DNA of 64,000 nucleotides from Shewanella sp. 10N.286.48.A6 (GCF_002873135.1 NZ_MCVI01000021.1:1-64000), one strand, 5' to 3'. Shown: positions 27,569 through 37,460, counted from the stretch's first letter. Notes: generated from the letters alone by a model not told the origin. Program-made: numbers and translations.

Positions 27569-28648
27569 ATGAGTCAACTAAAACAAAAGCACCAAGACTA
27601 CTGCCACAACTTCCTGTTGTTGTGCTTTTATTGCACAGTCATCATATTATTAAGTAATCATGCTCAAGCAGATGGCACTAAAGTTCATAACCTTCAAGCT
27701 GCTAAACCTTTTAGTGTGTTACCCAACAACTGTCCAACACCTGATGCATTTGCCATCGCTCCAGATGGTTCTTTAACGCTATCTTGCCCTAACTATGCCA
27801 ACAACCAACTCCAAGGGGAGCTTTTCTCATTGAAGCCCGATGGGAGTGTTCGTCATCTCACGACAGTCCCAAGATTGGGGCTGACAAAAAAAGCAAATCC
27901 AATGGGCTTAGCTTACGATGAGCATGGTGCACTTTATGTCGCAGATGCTAGGGGAGTAAAGCAAGGACGTATTCTCAAGCTCACCTTTAGTGACAAGCAA
28001 CTAACTGATACTCAAGTGATTGCTTCTGGATTAAACCCTAATGGGCTTAGGTACCATCAAGGTGGGGTTTATGTAACACAACTGACCATGCCTAAAGTAA
28101 AGTCCACCAAAATGACGAGTGCAATCTACCGATTTGACGCTAATCAACGCAATTTACAAGTGACAAACACGTTGGAAGATCCTCAGATTATCTTTACGGT
28201 AGAAACTCAAAACCCAGTTATTCAGATAGGTCTTGATGGTATTGTATTCAACTCTCAGGGCGACCTTTATGCTGGTAACCTAGGGGATGGAGAGATATAT
28301 CGCCTTAAGTTATCTGCCTCAGGACGAGTTGAGCAAACTAACTTATTCGCTACCCTACCTAATACAGCTCGAATAGATGGAATGGTTTTCGGTGCTAATG
28401 ATGTGCTTTATGTTGCCGGTTTCGGCTCTAATCAAATTTTTTCAGTTTCCCCTACTGCTGAGGTAAAACTCATTGCTGATTACCCAGACAACAATGGGGC
28501 AAACGGGCAAATTGACCAACCCGCGGACTTAATTATCTATCACGAAAAATTAGTGATATCTAATTTTGATTTAATGAAAGGCAAAGGAATTAAGAACACA
28601 CAACATAGTCAGCCTTATACGCTGTCGTATATTGATGTAAAACAATAA
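27569..28648 (+). CDS. SMP-30/gluconolactonase-like beta-propeller protein, exported
   Basis: I choose ATG 27569 (MSQLKQKHQDY) with AGGGAG upstream and a following hydrophobic signal segment (FLLLCFYCTVIILLSNHAQA); an earlier in-frame ATG at 27455 would overlap the operator and the transporter start. The 359-residue mature-type fold shows repeated propeller strands (NPMGLAYDEHGALYVADARG, LDGIVFNSQGDLYAGNLGDG split by turns, IDGMVFGANDVLYVAGFGSN). Family members hydrolyse lactones or bind metal and sugars. It is first in a two-gene unit with the GH127 enzyme. A lactonase for an oxidised anhydrosugar is one possibility but not shown. Confidence 0.72.
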   Translation: MSQLKQKHQDYCHNFLLLCFYCTVIILLSNHAQADGTKVHNLQAAKPFSVLPNNCPTPDAFAIAPDGSLTLSCPNYANNQLQGELFSLKPDGSVRHLTTVPRLGLTKKANPMGLAYDEHGALYVADARGVKQGRILKLTFSDKQLTDTQVIASGLNPNGLRYHQGGVYVTQLTMPKVKSTKMTSAIYRFDANQRNLQVTNTLEDPQIIFTVETQNPVIQIGLDGIVFNSQGDLYAGNLGDGEIYRLKLSASGRVEQTNLFATLPNTARIDGMVFGANDVLYVAGFGSNQIFSVSPTAEVKLIADYPDNNGANGQIDQPADLIIYHEKLVISNFDLMKGKGIKNTQHSQPYTLSYIDVKQ

Positions 28649-28701
28649 ACATAACTACTTACAGATGCTCCTGTATAAGCAGAATTAGAAAGAGGTAAAA
28701 C

Positions 28702-30693
28702 ATGAATGCTCGTAATACCAACGACAAGGGGATTGTCGGTAATGCTCAAAGCCCGCACGTGAAACTTAAAGCCACTAATTTTGGCGATTGTCAGTGGACA
28801 ACTGGCTTTTGGGCCGATAAAACCCAAAAAGCTATCGACGTTATGGTCCCTTATATGGGGGATGTATTAACGGGTGATGTCGGCCATGCCTTAAACAACT
28901 TTAAAATTGCAGCAGGAATGAAAGAAGGTAAACACCAAGGCATGTATTGGCATGATGGTGACTTCTACAAGTTTCTAGAGGCAAAAACCTATGCTTATGC
29001 CCTGTCTAAAGATGAAAAAGTACTGGCAGAGCTAGATGAGTACATTGAAATCATTGGCAAAGCTCAAGAGCCCGACGGTTACTTGCAGACCCAAATCCAA
29101 CTAAAAGTTGATGAAGATGCAGAGCGTTATTCAAACCGTAAGTACCATGAGATGTACAACACAGGTCATTTACTTATTACAGCTTGTGCTCATTATCGTT
29201 TAACCGGTAAGCGTAGCTTTTTAAACATAGCTCTCAAGCATGCAGACTTGCTTTATACCATCTTCTTCCCTGACACCAAACACTACCAACGCTTTGGCTT
29301 TAACCAAACACAAATTATGGGATTAGTGGAGCTTTATAGAACGGTTGGTGATAAGAAATATTTGGAACTTGCGAAGAAGTTTATTGACCGTCGCGGAACC
29401 TATGAAATCAAACATGACTCCACAACCGTTGGGTACCCAATTGGCGATATGGTGCAGGAAAGAACGCCACTTCGAGAAGAAACCGAACCTGTAGGCCATG
29501 CGGTATTAGCACTGTACTACTACGCTGGTGCAGCTGACGTTTATGCGGAAACAGGCGAAGACGCACTCATTACAGCACTTGATCGATTATGGGAAAGTGT
29601 GACCCAAAAGAAAATGTATGCAACCGGAGCCGTTGGTCAAACTCACTATGGTGCATCAGTAAACCGCGACATGATTGAAGAAGGCTTCATTGATGACTAT
29701 ATGATGCCAAACCTTACAGCTTATAACGAAACCTGCGCCAATTTATGTAATGCCATGTTTAGTTTCCGCCTGTTAGGTATCCATGGCCAAGCCAAGTATG
29801 CAGATATCATCGAATTGGTCATGCATAACAGCGGATTATCGGGTATTGGTCATGAAGGCAAAGATTATTTTTACGCAAACCCACTACGGATGATCCACAA
29901 TACACGTGATTATGACGCGCATGCTGACGTAACAGAAACACCAAATCGCGAAGGTTACTTGGCTTGTTTCTGCTGTCCTCCAAACTTAGTTCGTACTATT
30001 TCGAACCTTTCAGGTTGGGCTTACAGCATGGCGGACAATGGTGTTTATGTGAACCTGTACGGTGGCAACCAATTGAATAGCCAAATGTTAGATGGTTCAT
30101 CAATCAAACTAACCCAGGACACAGACTACCCGTGGAAAGGTTTAGTTAAGCTAACGGTTGAAGAATGTCGTGAACAAGCCTTTGAAATCGCACTGCGTAT
30201 TCCAGGATGGGCGCAAGGTGCAACCATCACTGTAAATGGGGAAGTGTTAAATATTGCAACAACGCCTGCAACTTACGCTTTAATCAACCGCAACTGGCAA
30301 GCTGGAGATGTGGTCATTATCGATATCCCTATGGAAGCCACGTTTATTGAAGGACACCCGCGTATAGAAGAAGTACGTAATCAGGTAGCGGTTAAACGTG
30401 GCCCTATCGTTTACTGTATTGAAACACCAGATTTACCGGCAAGCACTAAAATTTTAGACGTGTATGTAAACGGTGACACTAGACTTGAGGTCAATCATCA
30501 AGACGATTTACTTGGTGGTATTACGACAATTAACGCTGAGCTTTTACTGCGCAAAAATACAAAAACAGACTCTATGTATAGTGCGTTAACAAAACCTAAC
30601 TGGGAAAGTGTTAATACCCAATTAGTTCCTTACTTTGCATGGAGTAACCGAGGACTAGCTGAAATGACGGTATTTATGCCAGTTAAGTGGTAA
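28702..30693 (+). CDS. GH127 family glycoside hydrolase, probable 3,6-anhydro-D-galactosidase
   Basis: The 663-residue protein is full length for GH127 and has the zinc/cysteine site of the family: Glu343 and Cys345 (NETCAN) and the pair Cys424-Cys425 in CFCCPPN. No signal peptide is present, so it acts in the cytoplasm. GH127 was founded on beta-L-arabinofuranosidases, but members in carrageenan loci release 3,6-anhydro-D-galactose from the non-reducing end of neocarra-oligosaccharides. With the dau genes and cgkA here, that activity is the best guess. RBS AGAGGT lies 8 bp before the ATG, and a terminator follows. Confidence 0.88.
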   Translation: MNARNTNDKGIVGNAQSPHVKLKATNFGDCQWTTGFWADKTQKAIDVMVPYMGDVLTGDVGHALNNFKIAAGMKEGKHQGMYWHDGDFYKFLEAKTYAYALSKDEKVLAELDEYIEIIGKAQEPDGYLQTQIQLKVDEDAERYSNRKYHEMYNTGHLLITACAHYRLTGKRSFLNIALKHADLLYTIFFPDTKHYQRFGFNQTQIMGLVELYRTVGDKKYLELAKKFIDRRGTYEIKHDSTTVGYPIGDMVQERTPLREETEPVGHAVLALYYYAGAADVYAETGEDALITALDRLWESVTQKKMYATGAVGQTHYGASVNRDMIEEGFIDDYMMPNLTAYNETCANLCNAMFSFRLLGIHGQAKYADIIELVMHNSGLSGIGHEGKDYFYANPLRMIHNTRDYDAHADVTETPNREGYLACFCCPPNLVRTISNLSGWAYSMADNGVYVNLYGGNQLNSQMLDGSSIKLTQDTDYPWKGLVKLTVEECREQAFEIALRIPGWAQGATITVNGEVLNIATTPATYALINRNWQAGDVVIIDIPMEATFIEGHPRIEEVRNQVAVKRGPIVYCIETPDLPASTKILDVYVNGDTRLEVNHQDDLLGGITTINAELLLRKNTKTDSMYSALTKPNWESVNTQLVPYFAWSNRGLAEMTVFMPVKW

Positions 30694-30710
30694 ACCCAAT
30701 CCCCAAGCAA

Positions 30711-30741
30711 AAGGCCACAATAACATACGTTTTGTGGCCTT
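30711..30741 (+). terminator. Terminator after GH127 gene
   Basis: AAGGCCACAA and TTGTGGCCTT arms with an 11-nt loop are followed by a run of T, 17 bp after the stop codon. Confidence 0.85.
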
Positions 30742-31013
30742 TTTTACACATCTTTGTAAGCAATTGAGTTAACAGAGAAAGTAGTGGAGCTCGGAGAGGA
30801 AATAGTAACTTGGATACTTAACCTCTACTCGGGATAACAAAGCCTTTAACTCTGAAGCGACATCCACGTCATTAGAGTCAATTTAGCAGCCTAACAAGGT
30901 AAAACTATAAGCAAATGGTTTTATCTATTACGCTGATTAACATTACTTACTGCTTCACGTTATAAATTTGACTAGCCTCTCCAAGCATAAGAAAAAGGCT
31001 AGCCATAAAAGGA

Positions 31014-33440
31014 CTACTGAATCGTGACCTCAACCAGCATCACACCCTCACTAGATAGCTCAAAACGAGGAGACACATCATTACTCGTCATCAAATCAGT
31101 AACTTTGACAACTTTTCCATTAGCAGAGTCCAACTCGAGAGAAACGGTTTCATGGCCTAAGTTCATAATGTTGACCAAATAGCGACCATTTTGCTGCGGT
31201 ACAACTCGCCACATAGTCGTTTTAAATGGCTTACCATTCTCTTCTTTCAATATGATCTGAGGCAAACTTGAATCATCCAATGTCCCCATAGTTAACTGAG
31301 CTAATTTTGCTATGTCATCGGTGTTAGCTTCTACTAACTTGCCCTTACCACTAACCAACTTAGCCTTACGTTTTTGGCCATATTCGTTTAACGATAAACT
31401 CGCTGGTGTATCAACTATGACTGTGCCGCCATTATCAAGATAGAACTGCAACGTCTCAAACTCTTCATCAGTCACAAAACGATTGTTATAGACTACGATA
31501 GTATCCCACAGACTATGGTCTTGCTTTCTAATAATATTATTGGTGGCAAATCCAAGAGGATAACCTTCAAAATAGAACTGTTCGTAAAACTCTGACATCT
31601 GTGTCATATACTTATCGCTATTGATGGCTGAAGTTTCAGAATAGAACAAACGGACTGGGCGCTTTTGCTCACGTAAGGAAACAATTTCTTCAGAGAAACT
31701 ATTTAAGTCGTACATCACCTGCGTGACTTCATTAGTCACATGTGGCTGCATATTATTTGAACCAGCATAAGCCCCAGCAAGGCCGGGATCAAAGAAATCT
31801 AATTCACCTTCTAAACGATCTTCTGGTGAGCCATCAGGGTCACGAGCCCAAAACCACCCCATATTGGCGTCCATACCATGAAGCGTTGCTAACCAGTAAA
31901 CACTGCGTACATAACTAGTGCGGGTATCTAAGTCACGCCATTGACCTGAAGACAAAAAGTGTGATTCTGAATTAACGTTAATTTTGTCAGGAGCTACCGA
32001 CTCCATAAAATCATGAAACATACTCACAATACGCCAATAATAAGCATACTTTTCTAACCAGTCAGATGATTTACCAGGCCTAATATTGGCACTACCAAAT
32101 GACTTAGCATCATGACCAACCATGGTGGTCAGTTCAGCCAACGCCTCCGTATCGATACCACCTGAGCGACTATCTTCCATAAACATACGAGGCATTACTT
32201 TAATATGGGTGTCGGCATCTGGATTAACGGCATGTAACTCGTTTTGCATAAAGGTAAACCAATCCGTTCCGCGATCCATGTTATAACGCATCCAGTCATA
32301 CCAAAGCGGTGTCCCCTTTAAAGCAGTATCCATCGGGATTTCGACAGTGACATCATTAAAGGTTTTAAATTGGGTGTTCCAGTTTTCATTTAAGCGCGAA
32401 ATATCGCCAGCGTACTTGTTATCAAGCCAGGTTTGAAATTTTGCCAAAGTATATGACGAAATATCATTCATCTCTTTAAAACGATTTGTCCAATGCCCTT
32501 TTTCAGAAAACCAATGAGGTTCATTAGCCAATACAAAGCCTAATTCCGTCACTTTCTTGCCTTTTGTTAGCCTGGCAGTTTCACGGATAATCTGACTCCA
32601 AACCTCCCGAGCTAATGGGTTATCAACATCAAAACCTGTAAATAGAGAGCGCCCTTTACGGACTTCAGGTTCTCTTTTCTCTACCCATTCAGGAATCCCC
32701 ATGATCCAATAGACTAAAAAGCCGATGTTCGTATCAGGAATTTGCGTCAGTTCTTTCATTAACTTTTGATCAAATGTGCCATCTTCTTTCAGCAAAAATG
32801 AATTAATCGCACGGTCATGGTCAACCTCATAAAGGTTTTGCCCACCATGGTATAAGGCACCTAAATGGTCATTATAGATTTGAGTATTTGTGAGCGGTTG
32901 GCCAACAGTTTTTGAAAAATAATCATAAGGGAAAATAGGCTTACCCTTGCTAATAAACATGTTTTCACCAGCGGTTGTGCCTTGCCAGTCGACTTTGTTG
33001 ACTGGGCGACGCGTTATCACTCCGCGCAGCTCTTTGTCTAAAGCTTCAATACCAGCATCAAGTATCTCTATGACCTTTCTTCTTTCAAAGTCAGGTAAAT
33101 CTGCGGCCAATTGATGTTTATCTTCGGCATAATAGCGTTCATAGCCGAATGCATCAGCAATGACTTGAGGGTTAGCTTCGTCCCAATTGGCGAATATCAA
33201 GAATTGCTCAGCAAACCAAATTATGGTCTCTTCTCGAGCGATATCAATATTGTTCGATTTAGCCCGCTGCATCATTGTTTTCAAGGTATCTATTTTTACG
33301 CGCGCTTGCTGCTCATAAGACAACTCTTGTTGAACAACCTGTATAGCTTCATTTGGTGTTTGAACTTGTTGGCTGCATGCTGTACCCAACAAAACTAGCG
33401 GAGCTAAAATTGCTCCCTTAAAGTGATATTTCAAAATCAT
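31014..33440 (-). CDS. GH42-like lipoprotein beta-galactosidase (clan GH-A)
   Basis: The 808-residue protein has a lipoprotein signal (lipobox GTAC, Cys22), a helical N-terminal part (30-145), a TIM barrel (about 150-560) with the clan GH-A acid/base motif NEPH (Glu307) and a probable nucleophile Glu492 in NVNSESHF, then a flavodoxin-like trimerisation domain (about 580-720) and a final beta-domain. It should cut beta-linked galactose units from carrageenan oligosaccharides at the cell surface or periplasm. The closest families by pattern are GH42, or the GH167-type beta-carrageenases of carrageenan loci; I cannot separate them by eye. It is a single-gene unit with the palindrome at 33507 upstream. 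Confidence 0.78.
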   Translation of the reverse strand: MILKYHFKGAILAPLVLLGTACSQQVQTPNEAIQVVQQELSYEQQARVKIDTLKTMMQRAKSNNIDIAREETIIWFAEQFLIFANWDEANPQVIADAFGYERYYAEDKHQLAADLPDFERRKVIEILDAGIEALDKELRGVITRRPVNKVDWQGTTAGENMFISKGKPIFPYDYFSKTVGQPLTNTQIYNDHLGALYHGGQNLYEVDHDRAINSFLLKEDGTFDQKLMKELTQIPDTNIGFLVYWIMGIPEWVEKREPEVRKGRSLFTGFDVDNPLAREVWSQIIRETARLTKGKKVTELGFVLANEPHWFSEKGHWTNRFKEMNDISSYTLAKFQTWLDNKYAGDISRLNENWNTQFKTFNDVTVEIPMDTALKGTPLWYDWMRYNMDRGTDWFTFMQNELHAVNPDADTHIKVMPRMFMEDSRSGGIDTEALAELTTMVGHDAKSFGSANIRPGKSSDWLEKYAYYWRIVSMFHDFMESVAPDKINVNSESHFLSSGQWRDLDTRTSYVRSVYWLATLHGMDANMGWFWARDPDGSPEDRLEGELDFFDPGLAGAYAGSNNMQPHVTNEVTQVMYDLNSFSEEIVSLREQKRPVRLFYSETSAINSDKYMTQMSEFYEQFYFEGYPLGFATNNIIRKQDHSLWDTIVVYNNRFVTDEEFETLQFYLDNGGTVIVDTPASLSLNEYGQKRKAKLVSGKGKLVEANTDDIAKLAQLTMGTLDDSSLPQIILKEENGKPFKTTMWRVVPQQNGRYLVNIMNLGHETVSLELDSANGKVVKVTDLMTSNDVSPRFELSSEGVMLVEVTIQ

Positions 33441-33506
33441 CTCCTTTTTAATGGGCCCATGCCGACATCATCCTGACTGTGCCAATACAATAACATCACT
33501 CCTTAA

Positions 33507-33523
33507 TATACATCATATGTTTA
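33507..33523. promoter_or_regulatory. Operator palindrome before the GH42-like gene (regulon site 6)
   Basis: TATACATCATATGTTTA carries one mismatch in the left arm relative to the consensus and lies 67 bp upstream of the start at 33440. Confidence 0.7.
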
Positions 33524-34297
33524 AGACTGTATGCTATTTGTTAAATTTTTGAGTAGTATCTTTTCATATGATTAATAACGCCATCAATTCAAAAGTGGCA
33601 TCGTGATGCTGTAGCGGTTTTGTCCAAGCATGTAGAAGAAGCGTTAAGTTACTTTATAACGAGTTGATTATTAATATGAAAACTAGCCACCCATTATTAA
33701 TCAATAACATCGATAACTTTTGGTATATCGCAAGTTAGTTCACCAGACTAAATAGTCGTTAACTTTGGGAGTCTACTAAATTGGAAAGATTGGATGCTAT
33801 TTCGGCACATTTAGCTGATATTGGCCGAGTTTAAACCAGTACAAGGCTGTCCATGCTTAAATACGGGAAGGTTAATGAGATTATGTGCCTTACTGAGTTG
33901 GTATAGGTTTGCAAAAGCCTGTTTATTGAAAATACTGACAACTTGAAGCGAAGTACTGTCGTCGCTTTTGTAAATACTGACAGTATTTGGTCTGCTCTTA
34001 CAGTGCCGCTACTGGACCATGAAAAAGCAGCCCGAATTCGGTCGTGGGATTTAGCCAGTTGGCTTGATTGATATTTAATCGAGAGAGTTTTATAAGCTTC
34101 CAGCTCTGATAACAACGTGTTTATCAGCACGAATTATCCGCCATGTAACATCATTTAATTCTAGGCAACTCTTTAATGAAGACGCTATTTTGATTTGATT
34201 AGCGCATTCATCACCAATAAATGGCAATCTAAGCATCTCCCCCCCTCTCAGCTATGCTCGCTTTGTACAAAAATAGCTCAATGCACTATTGCGAATC
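33524..34297. other. Stretch without a clear gene
   Basis: About 770 bp between the GH42-like gene and cgkA. A 99-codon frame on the minus strand (33831-34130) has no recognisable domain, no good ribosome site and no relative that I know, and I do not call it. Short in-frame fragments on the plus strand near 33598-33665 and 33755-33830 suggest decayed coding DNA. Confidence 0.5.
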
Positions 34298-34314
34298 CAT
34301 ACATCATATGTTTT
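34298..34314. promoter_or_regulatory. Operator palindrome before cgkA (regulon site 7)
   Basis: CATACATCATATGTTTT keeps the core ACAT-CAT-ATGT and loses outer bases. It is 217 bp before the cgkA start, so the promoter lies in a long leader. Confidence 0.6.
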
Positions 34315-34531
34315 CATTGATTATATCAATTCGCTAGTATATCTGTTTGTAAACATAGGTCGCCATTTCGATGACCCATTTATTTGCACTGTTGTCAGTT
34401 AGCCCTGCCTCAATTGATACAAAGGAGAAAGCAGCCTGAAGTTGACGGTTTCCCCTTGTAAAAAATAAGCCCTTAGAAGCCAAAAAGTAAGGGCTGACAT
34501 TATTTTTCACTAGTAAATAAATGGACTATTT

Positions 34532-35737
34532 ATGAACAAACTTAGAAAGTTAACGGTATTCACATGCAGTATCGCCAGCCTTTTCTCTCTACACAGCTTT
34601 GCCGCAGCGCCTAGCGCACCACCTATTGCTAAACCAGGTGAAACTTGGGTATTACAAGCCAAACGATCTGATGAGTTTAATAATAAAGACTCTGCAAAAT
34701 GGAACTTTCAACCTGAAAACTTTGGCGTTTGGTCTTGGCGTGACAGTAATGCTATTGTTTCTGGGGGCAAGCTGATTCTAACGACTCGACGTGAAAATCA
34801 CACCCGTACTTTCTGGGATGGTTGTAATAAAAAACAAGTACCTAACTACCCTTTGTACTACACCTCAGGCATAGCTAAATCACGTGCAACGGGTAATTAC
34901 GGTTATTACGAAGCAAGAATTAAAGGCGCAAGTACTTACCCTGGTGTATCGCCTGCATTTTGGATGTATAGCACGATTGATCGCACTCTGACTGAAGACG
35001 GCGATGTGCAATACAGCGAAATTGATGTGGTTGAATTAACCCAAAAAAATGAAGTTAGAAAATCAGATCATGACCTACACAACATTGTAGTCATTAATGG
35101 TGAGCCAACTTGGCAACGCCCGTTAAAAGTGCCATTTAATCACAATCAAATAATTCTGCCTTATGATCCTCGCAACGACTTTCATACTTATGGTGTAAAC
35201 GTCACTAAAGACAGTATAACTTGGTATGTCGATGGTAAAGAAATCGCCACTAAAGAAAATAAATATTGGCATCGTCAGATGAACTTAACGCTGTCACAGG
35301 GATTACGTGCTCCATTAACTGAATTTAGATGTAACCAGTTCTATCCATCAGATCAACGACCATCTGCCGGTTACCCAACCTCAATGGAAGTTGACTACGT
35401 TAGAACATGGTTTAAAACCAACGGTGGTACTGGGCCAACCGAACCGACCGTTCCTGGTAATGGTAATGACTGCCCTACTACTTGGGTTCCGGTAACAGGG
35501 GTGACAGTCACACCAGCTTCTAAGGTGCTTGCTAAAAACCAAACTGTTAGCCTGAATACTACGGTATTGCCGCAATGCGCCACCAATAAAATAGTCACAT
35601 ATTCATCAAGTAATTCCACTGTTGCCGTGGTTAACTCAAATGGCATTGTTACCGCGCGTAAACGGGGTAATGCTGTCATTACAGTAAAAACCAAAAATAA
35701 AGGTAAGGTAGATACGGTCAATATTACGGTTAATTAA
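34532..35737 (+). CDS. cgkA: Kappa-carrageenase, GH16
   Basis: The 401-residue enzyme hydrolyses beta-1,4 bonds of kappa-carrageenan outside the cell. It has a signal peptide ending near SFAAA, then the GH16 catalytic domain (about 30-300) with EIDVVE at 163-168 (nucleophile E163, acid/base E168), and a C-terminal Big2-like Ig domain (about 320-401). The blocks PPIAKPGETWVLQAKRSDEF, GVWSWR, GYYEARIKGAS and MNLTLSQGLRAP are as in the enzyme of Pseudoalteromonas carrageenovora, which has the same domain layout. This identifies kappa-carrageenan as a substrate of the whole locus. Confidence 0.95.
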   Translation: MNKLRKLTVFTCSIASLFSLHSFAAAPSAPPIAKPGETWVLQAKRSDEFNNKDSAKWNFQPENFGVWSWRDSNAIVSGGKLILTTRRENHTRTFWDGCNKKQVPNYPLYYTSGIAKSRATGNYGYYEARIKGASTYPGVSPAFWMYSTIDRTLTEDGDVQYSEIDVVELTQKNEVRKSDHDLHNIVVINGEPTWQRPLKVPFNHNQIILPYDPRNDFHTYGVNVTKDSITWYVDGKEIATKENKYWHRQMNLTLSQGLRAPLTEFRCNQFYPSDQRPSAGYPTSMEVDYVRTWFKTNGGTGPTEPTVPGNGNDCPTTWVPVTGVTVTPASKVLAKNQTVSLNTTVLPQCATNKIVTYSSSNSTVAVVNSNGIVTARKRGNAVITVKTKNKGKVDTVNITVN

Positions 35738-35777
35738 CCGACTTAATATTGCACTAAACACACCTATCCAAACCGTT

Positions 35778-35833
35778 ACAAGCTTATTGTTACATAAACT
35801 CGATCAGTCTATGTATGCAGTCAATAAGCTTGT
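35778..35833 (+). terminator. Long-loop inverted repeat after cgkA
   Basis: Perfect 12-bp arms ACAAGCTTATTG and CAATAAGCTTGT enclose 32 nt and are followed by TTT. It is a probable terminator, although the loop is long. Confidence 0.5.
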
Positions 35834-35866
35834 TTACTAACCCCGTTCAATGACGATGAGGATATT

Positions 35867-37027
35867 ATGGTGATAACTAGAAAAGGTGAAAAAGTGACGA
35901 TAAACATAACCACTCACAACATCATCATTTTGGCTCTAATGACAACTGCACTGAGCTTGTTCGGTCGCCTTTTACTACAACAGCAACCGCCAAAAGGCTT
36001 CCATGAATTGCGACTAGATGAGCCAAAGGCAGGCGTATTACAATCTTATAAACCTGTAGCAAATACAAATAATCGCTTGCTGGCACAAGCTGAACAAACA
36101 AGTGAACAAGCCAGCAAAAACCAACAAACAAGCAATTTTATTACCAGGCTTGAGCAAGCAAACCAGATTGCCTCATTTGAGCAACGTGCACCGATTATCA
36201 AAAATCTACTACAACAGTGGAGTAATCACGATATTCACGCAGTTTTACAATGGCTACAACAACAACCAATAACTAACGAACTCGGTGAATACTACTCTCC
36301 GGTTTTGCAGCGTTATATGCAAGAGGATGAACTAGGCGCAGGCGAAATGATCCTCACCTTGCCCGCATTTGATGTAATGCCAAGTATTATTGCTCATTAT
36401 ATTAACCACCTTACCCATAAAGATGTTGAAGCAGCACTGCTTTGGGTTGATAACATCCATGACGACTTATCAAAACAACAGGCAACTCAGTCATTACTCA
36501 ATGCTTGGTCACAACTGGCTCCCCTTGAGGTAATGCAATACCTCTCTGACAACGACCATATAAATGAAGCCATTAGCCAAAATGCCATGATCTCGATTGC
36601 CAATCAGCTGAGCAAACAGCAGCACCAAGCGAGCATAGACGCCATTCATCAATATCCAGAAGTGCTGCAAACCAAGTTGGTTTATAGCTTACTGACACAT
36701 TGGCCCATTTCTGATGCAGCCAATGCTGTTGAGTGGATTAATACCTTGGACGGTGGATTAAAAAATGAGGCTATACGCAGTTATATTGATTACTTTGGTG
36801 TGAGCCAACAGCCTGAAGTCAGTTTTGAACTTGCCACAAATATGGTCAATCACCCATTAAAGTCAGCTTTACTGCTTAGGGTATTAACACACTGGTATCG
36901 AATCGATCCGAATTATGCAAGCCAACGTGTGCGAACGACAATGAAGCTAATTGAACCTGAAAAACAGCAACTGATTTCACAGGTTAATCAGGCTATTGAA
37001 CGCTCAAATCATCAACCAACTCGCTGA
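35867..37027 (+). CDS. Membrane-anchored helical-repeat protein of unknown function
   Basis: This 386-residue protein has one N-terminal membrane segment (IIILALMTTALSLFGRLLL, about 21-39), a Gln-rich linker, and a series of helical repeats with spaced W and L residues (VLQWLQQQPI, ALLWVDNI, LLNAWSQLAP, AVEWINTLDGG) that look HEAT- or Sel1-like. I do not recognise the family. No catalytic motif is visible. It is 129 bp after cgkA with an inverted repeat in between, so it may be a separate unit. The start at 35867 is supported by GAGGAT 6 bp upstream. It has no operator palindrome of its own. Confidence 0.65.
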   Translation: MVITRKGEKVTINITTHNIIILALMTTALSLFGRLLLQQQPPKGFHELRLDEPKAGVLQSYKPVANTNNRLLAQAEQTSEQASKNQQTSNFITRLEQANQIASFEQRAPIIKNLLQQWSNHDIHAVLQWLQQQPITNELGEYYSPVLQRYMQEDELGAGEMILTLPAFDVMPSIIAHYINHLTHKDVEAALLWVDNIHDDLSKQQATQSLLNAWSQLAPLEVMQYLSDNDHINEAISQNAMISIANQLSKQQHQASIDAIHQYPEVLQTKLVYSLLTHWPISDAANAVEWINTLDGGLKNEAIRSYIDYFGVSQQPEVSFELATNMVNHPLKSALLLRVLTHWYRIDPNYASQRVRTTMKLIEPEKQQLISQVNQAIERSNHQPTR

Positions 37028-37149
37028 CGAGGACTTAGCGACTAACAAAGCACATTAGCAATTGTATTTAGGTGATGACGTGCGATATTAAGCATAACTG
37101 CTGTAGTTAAACGACAAATAAACACTACACTATGTAAACTTATAGTTCG

Positions 37150-37183
37150 AAGTCTGCATACTTATTTATCATTATGCAGACTT
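37150..37183. repeat. Inverted repeat, 11-bp arms
   Basis: AAGTCTGCATA and TATGCAGACTT enclose 12 nt. The arm shares AGTCTG with the nearby direct repeats at 37218 and 37296, so the set may be binding sites of one recombinase or transposase. Confidence 0.6.
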
Positions 37184-37217
37184 ATGCTTAAAACAACATA
37201 AGTGTCGCTGGATGCAA

Positions 37218-37306
37218 AGTCTGACATAGGCAGCTTATAGCTTTCAATAACTTACCGAAAAGATATAACCATACTCTGACATAAAATGTACCCATAGTCT
37301 GACAAA
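37218..37306 (+). repeat. Three short direct repeats, core TCTGACA
   Basis: AGTCTGACATA (37218-37228), ACTCTGACATA (37273-37283) and AGTCTGACAAA (37296-37306), the second and third preceded by ACCATA or CCCATA. Such spaced repeats are found at the ends of Tn7-like and IS21-like elements. No matching opposite end was found in the window. Confidence 0.5.
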
Positions 37307-37405
37307 TCGGAACAGCACTTAGATACTATAATTATGAATTGTCATTTTATTACAACTAAAAGCGTATCTCTTGCAAACTCATATCTGGACATTTTCGTGT
37401 TAGGA

Positions 37406-37440
37406 CTTTGGGTAATCATGGCATTTCAGATTACCCAAAG
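37406..37440. repeat. Inverted repeat, perfect 12-bp arms
   Basis: CTTTGGGTAATC and GATTACCCAAAG enclose 11 nt. A second hairpin with 10-bp arms (GTGGCCAATT / AATTGGCCAC) follows at 37461-37482. They may be terminators or ends of a lost element. Confidence 0.6.
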
Positions 37441-37460
37441 TATGGATAAGCTCTAAACCT

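Noticed and set aside
33831..34130. 99-codon minus-strand frame between the GH42-like gene and cgkA
   Set aside because: No ribosome site, no recognisable domain and a composition like non-coding DNA; I leave it as unannotated sequence.
37203..37230. TGTCG followed by a repeat, considered as left end of the CRISPR-associated transposon
   Set aside because: The repeats here (TCTGACA core) do not resemble the CCATAAA-TGATAT sites of the right end, and the five bases before it are not ACTCT.
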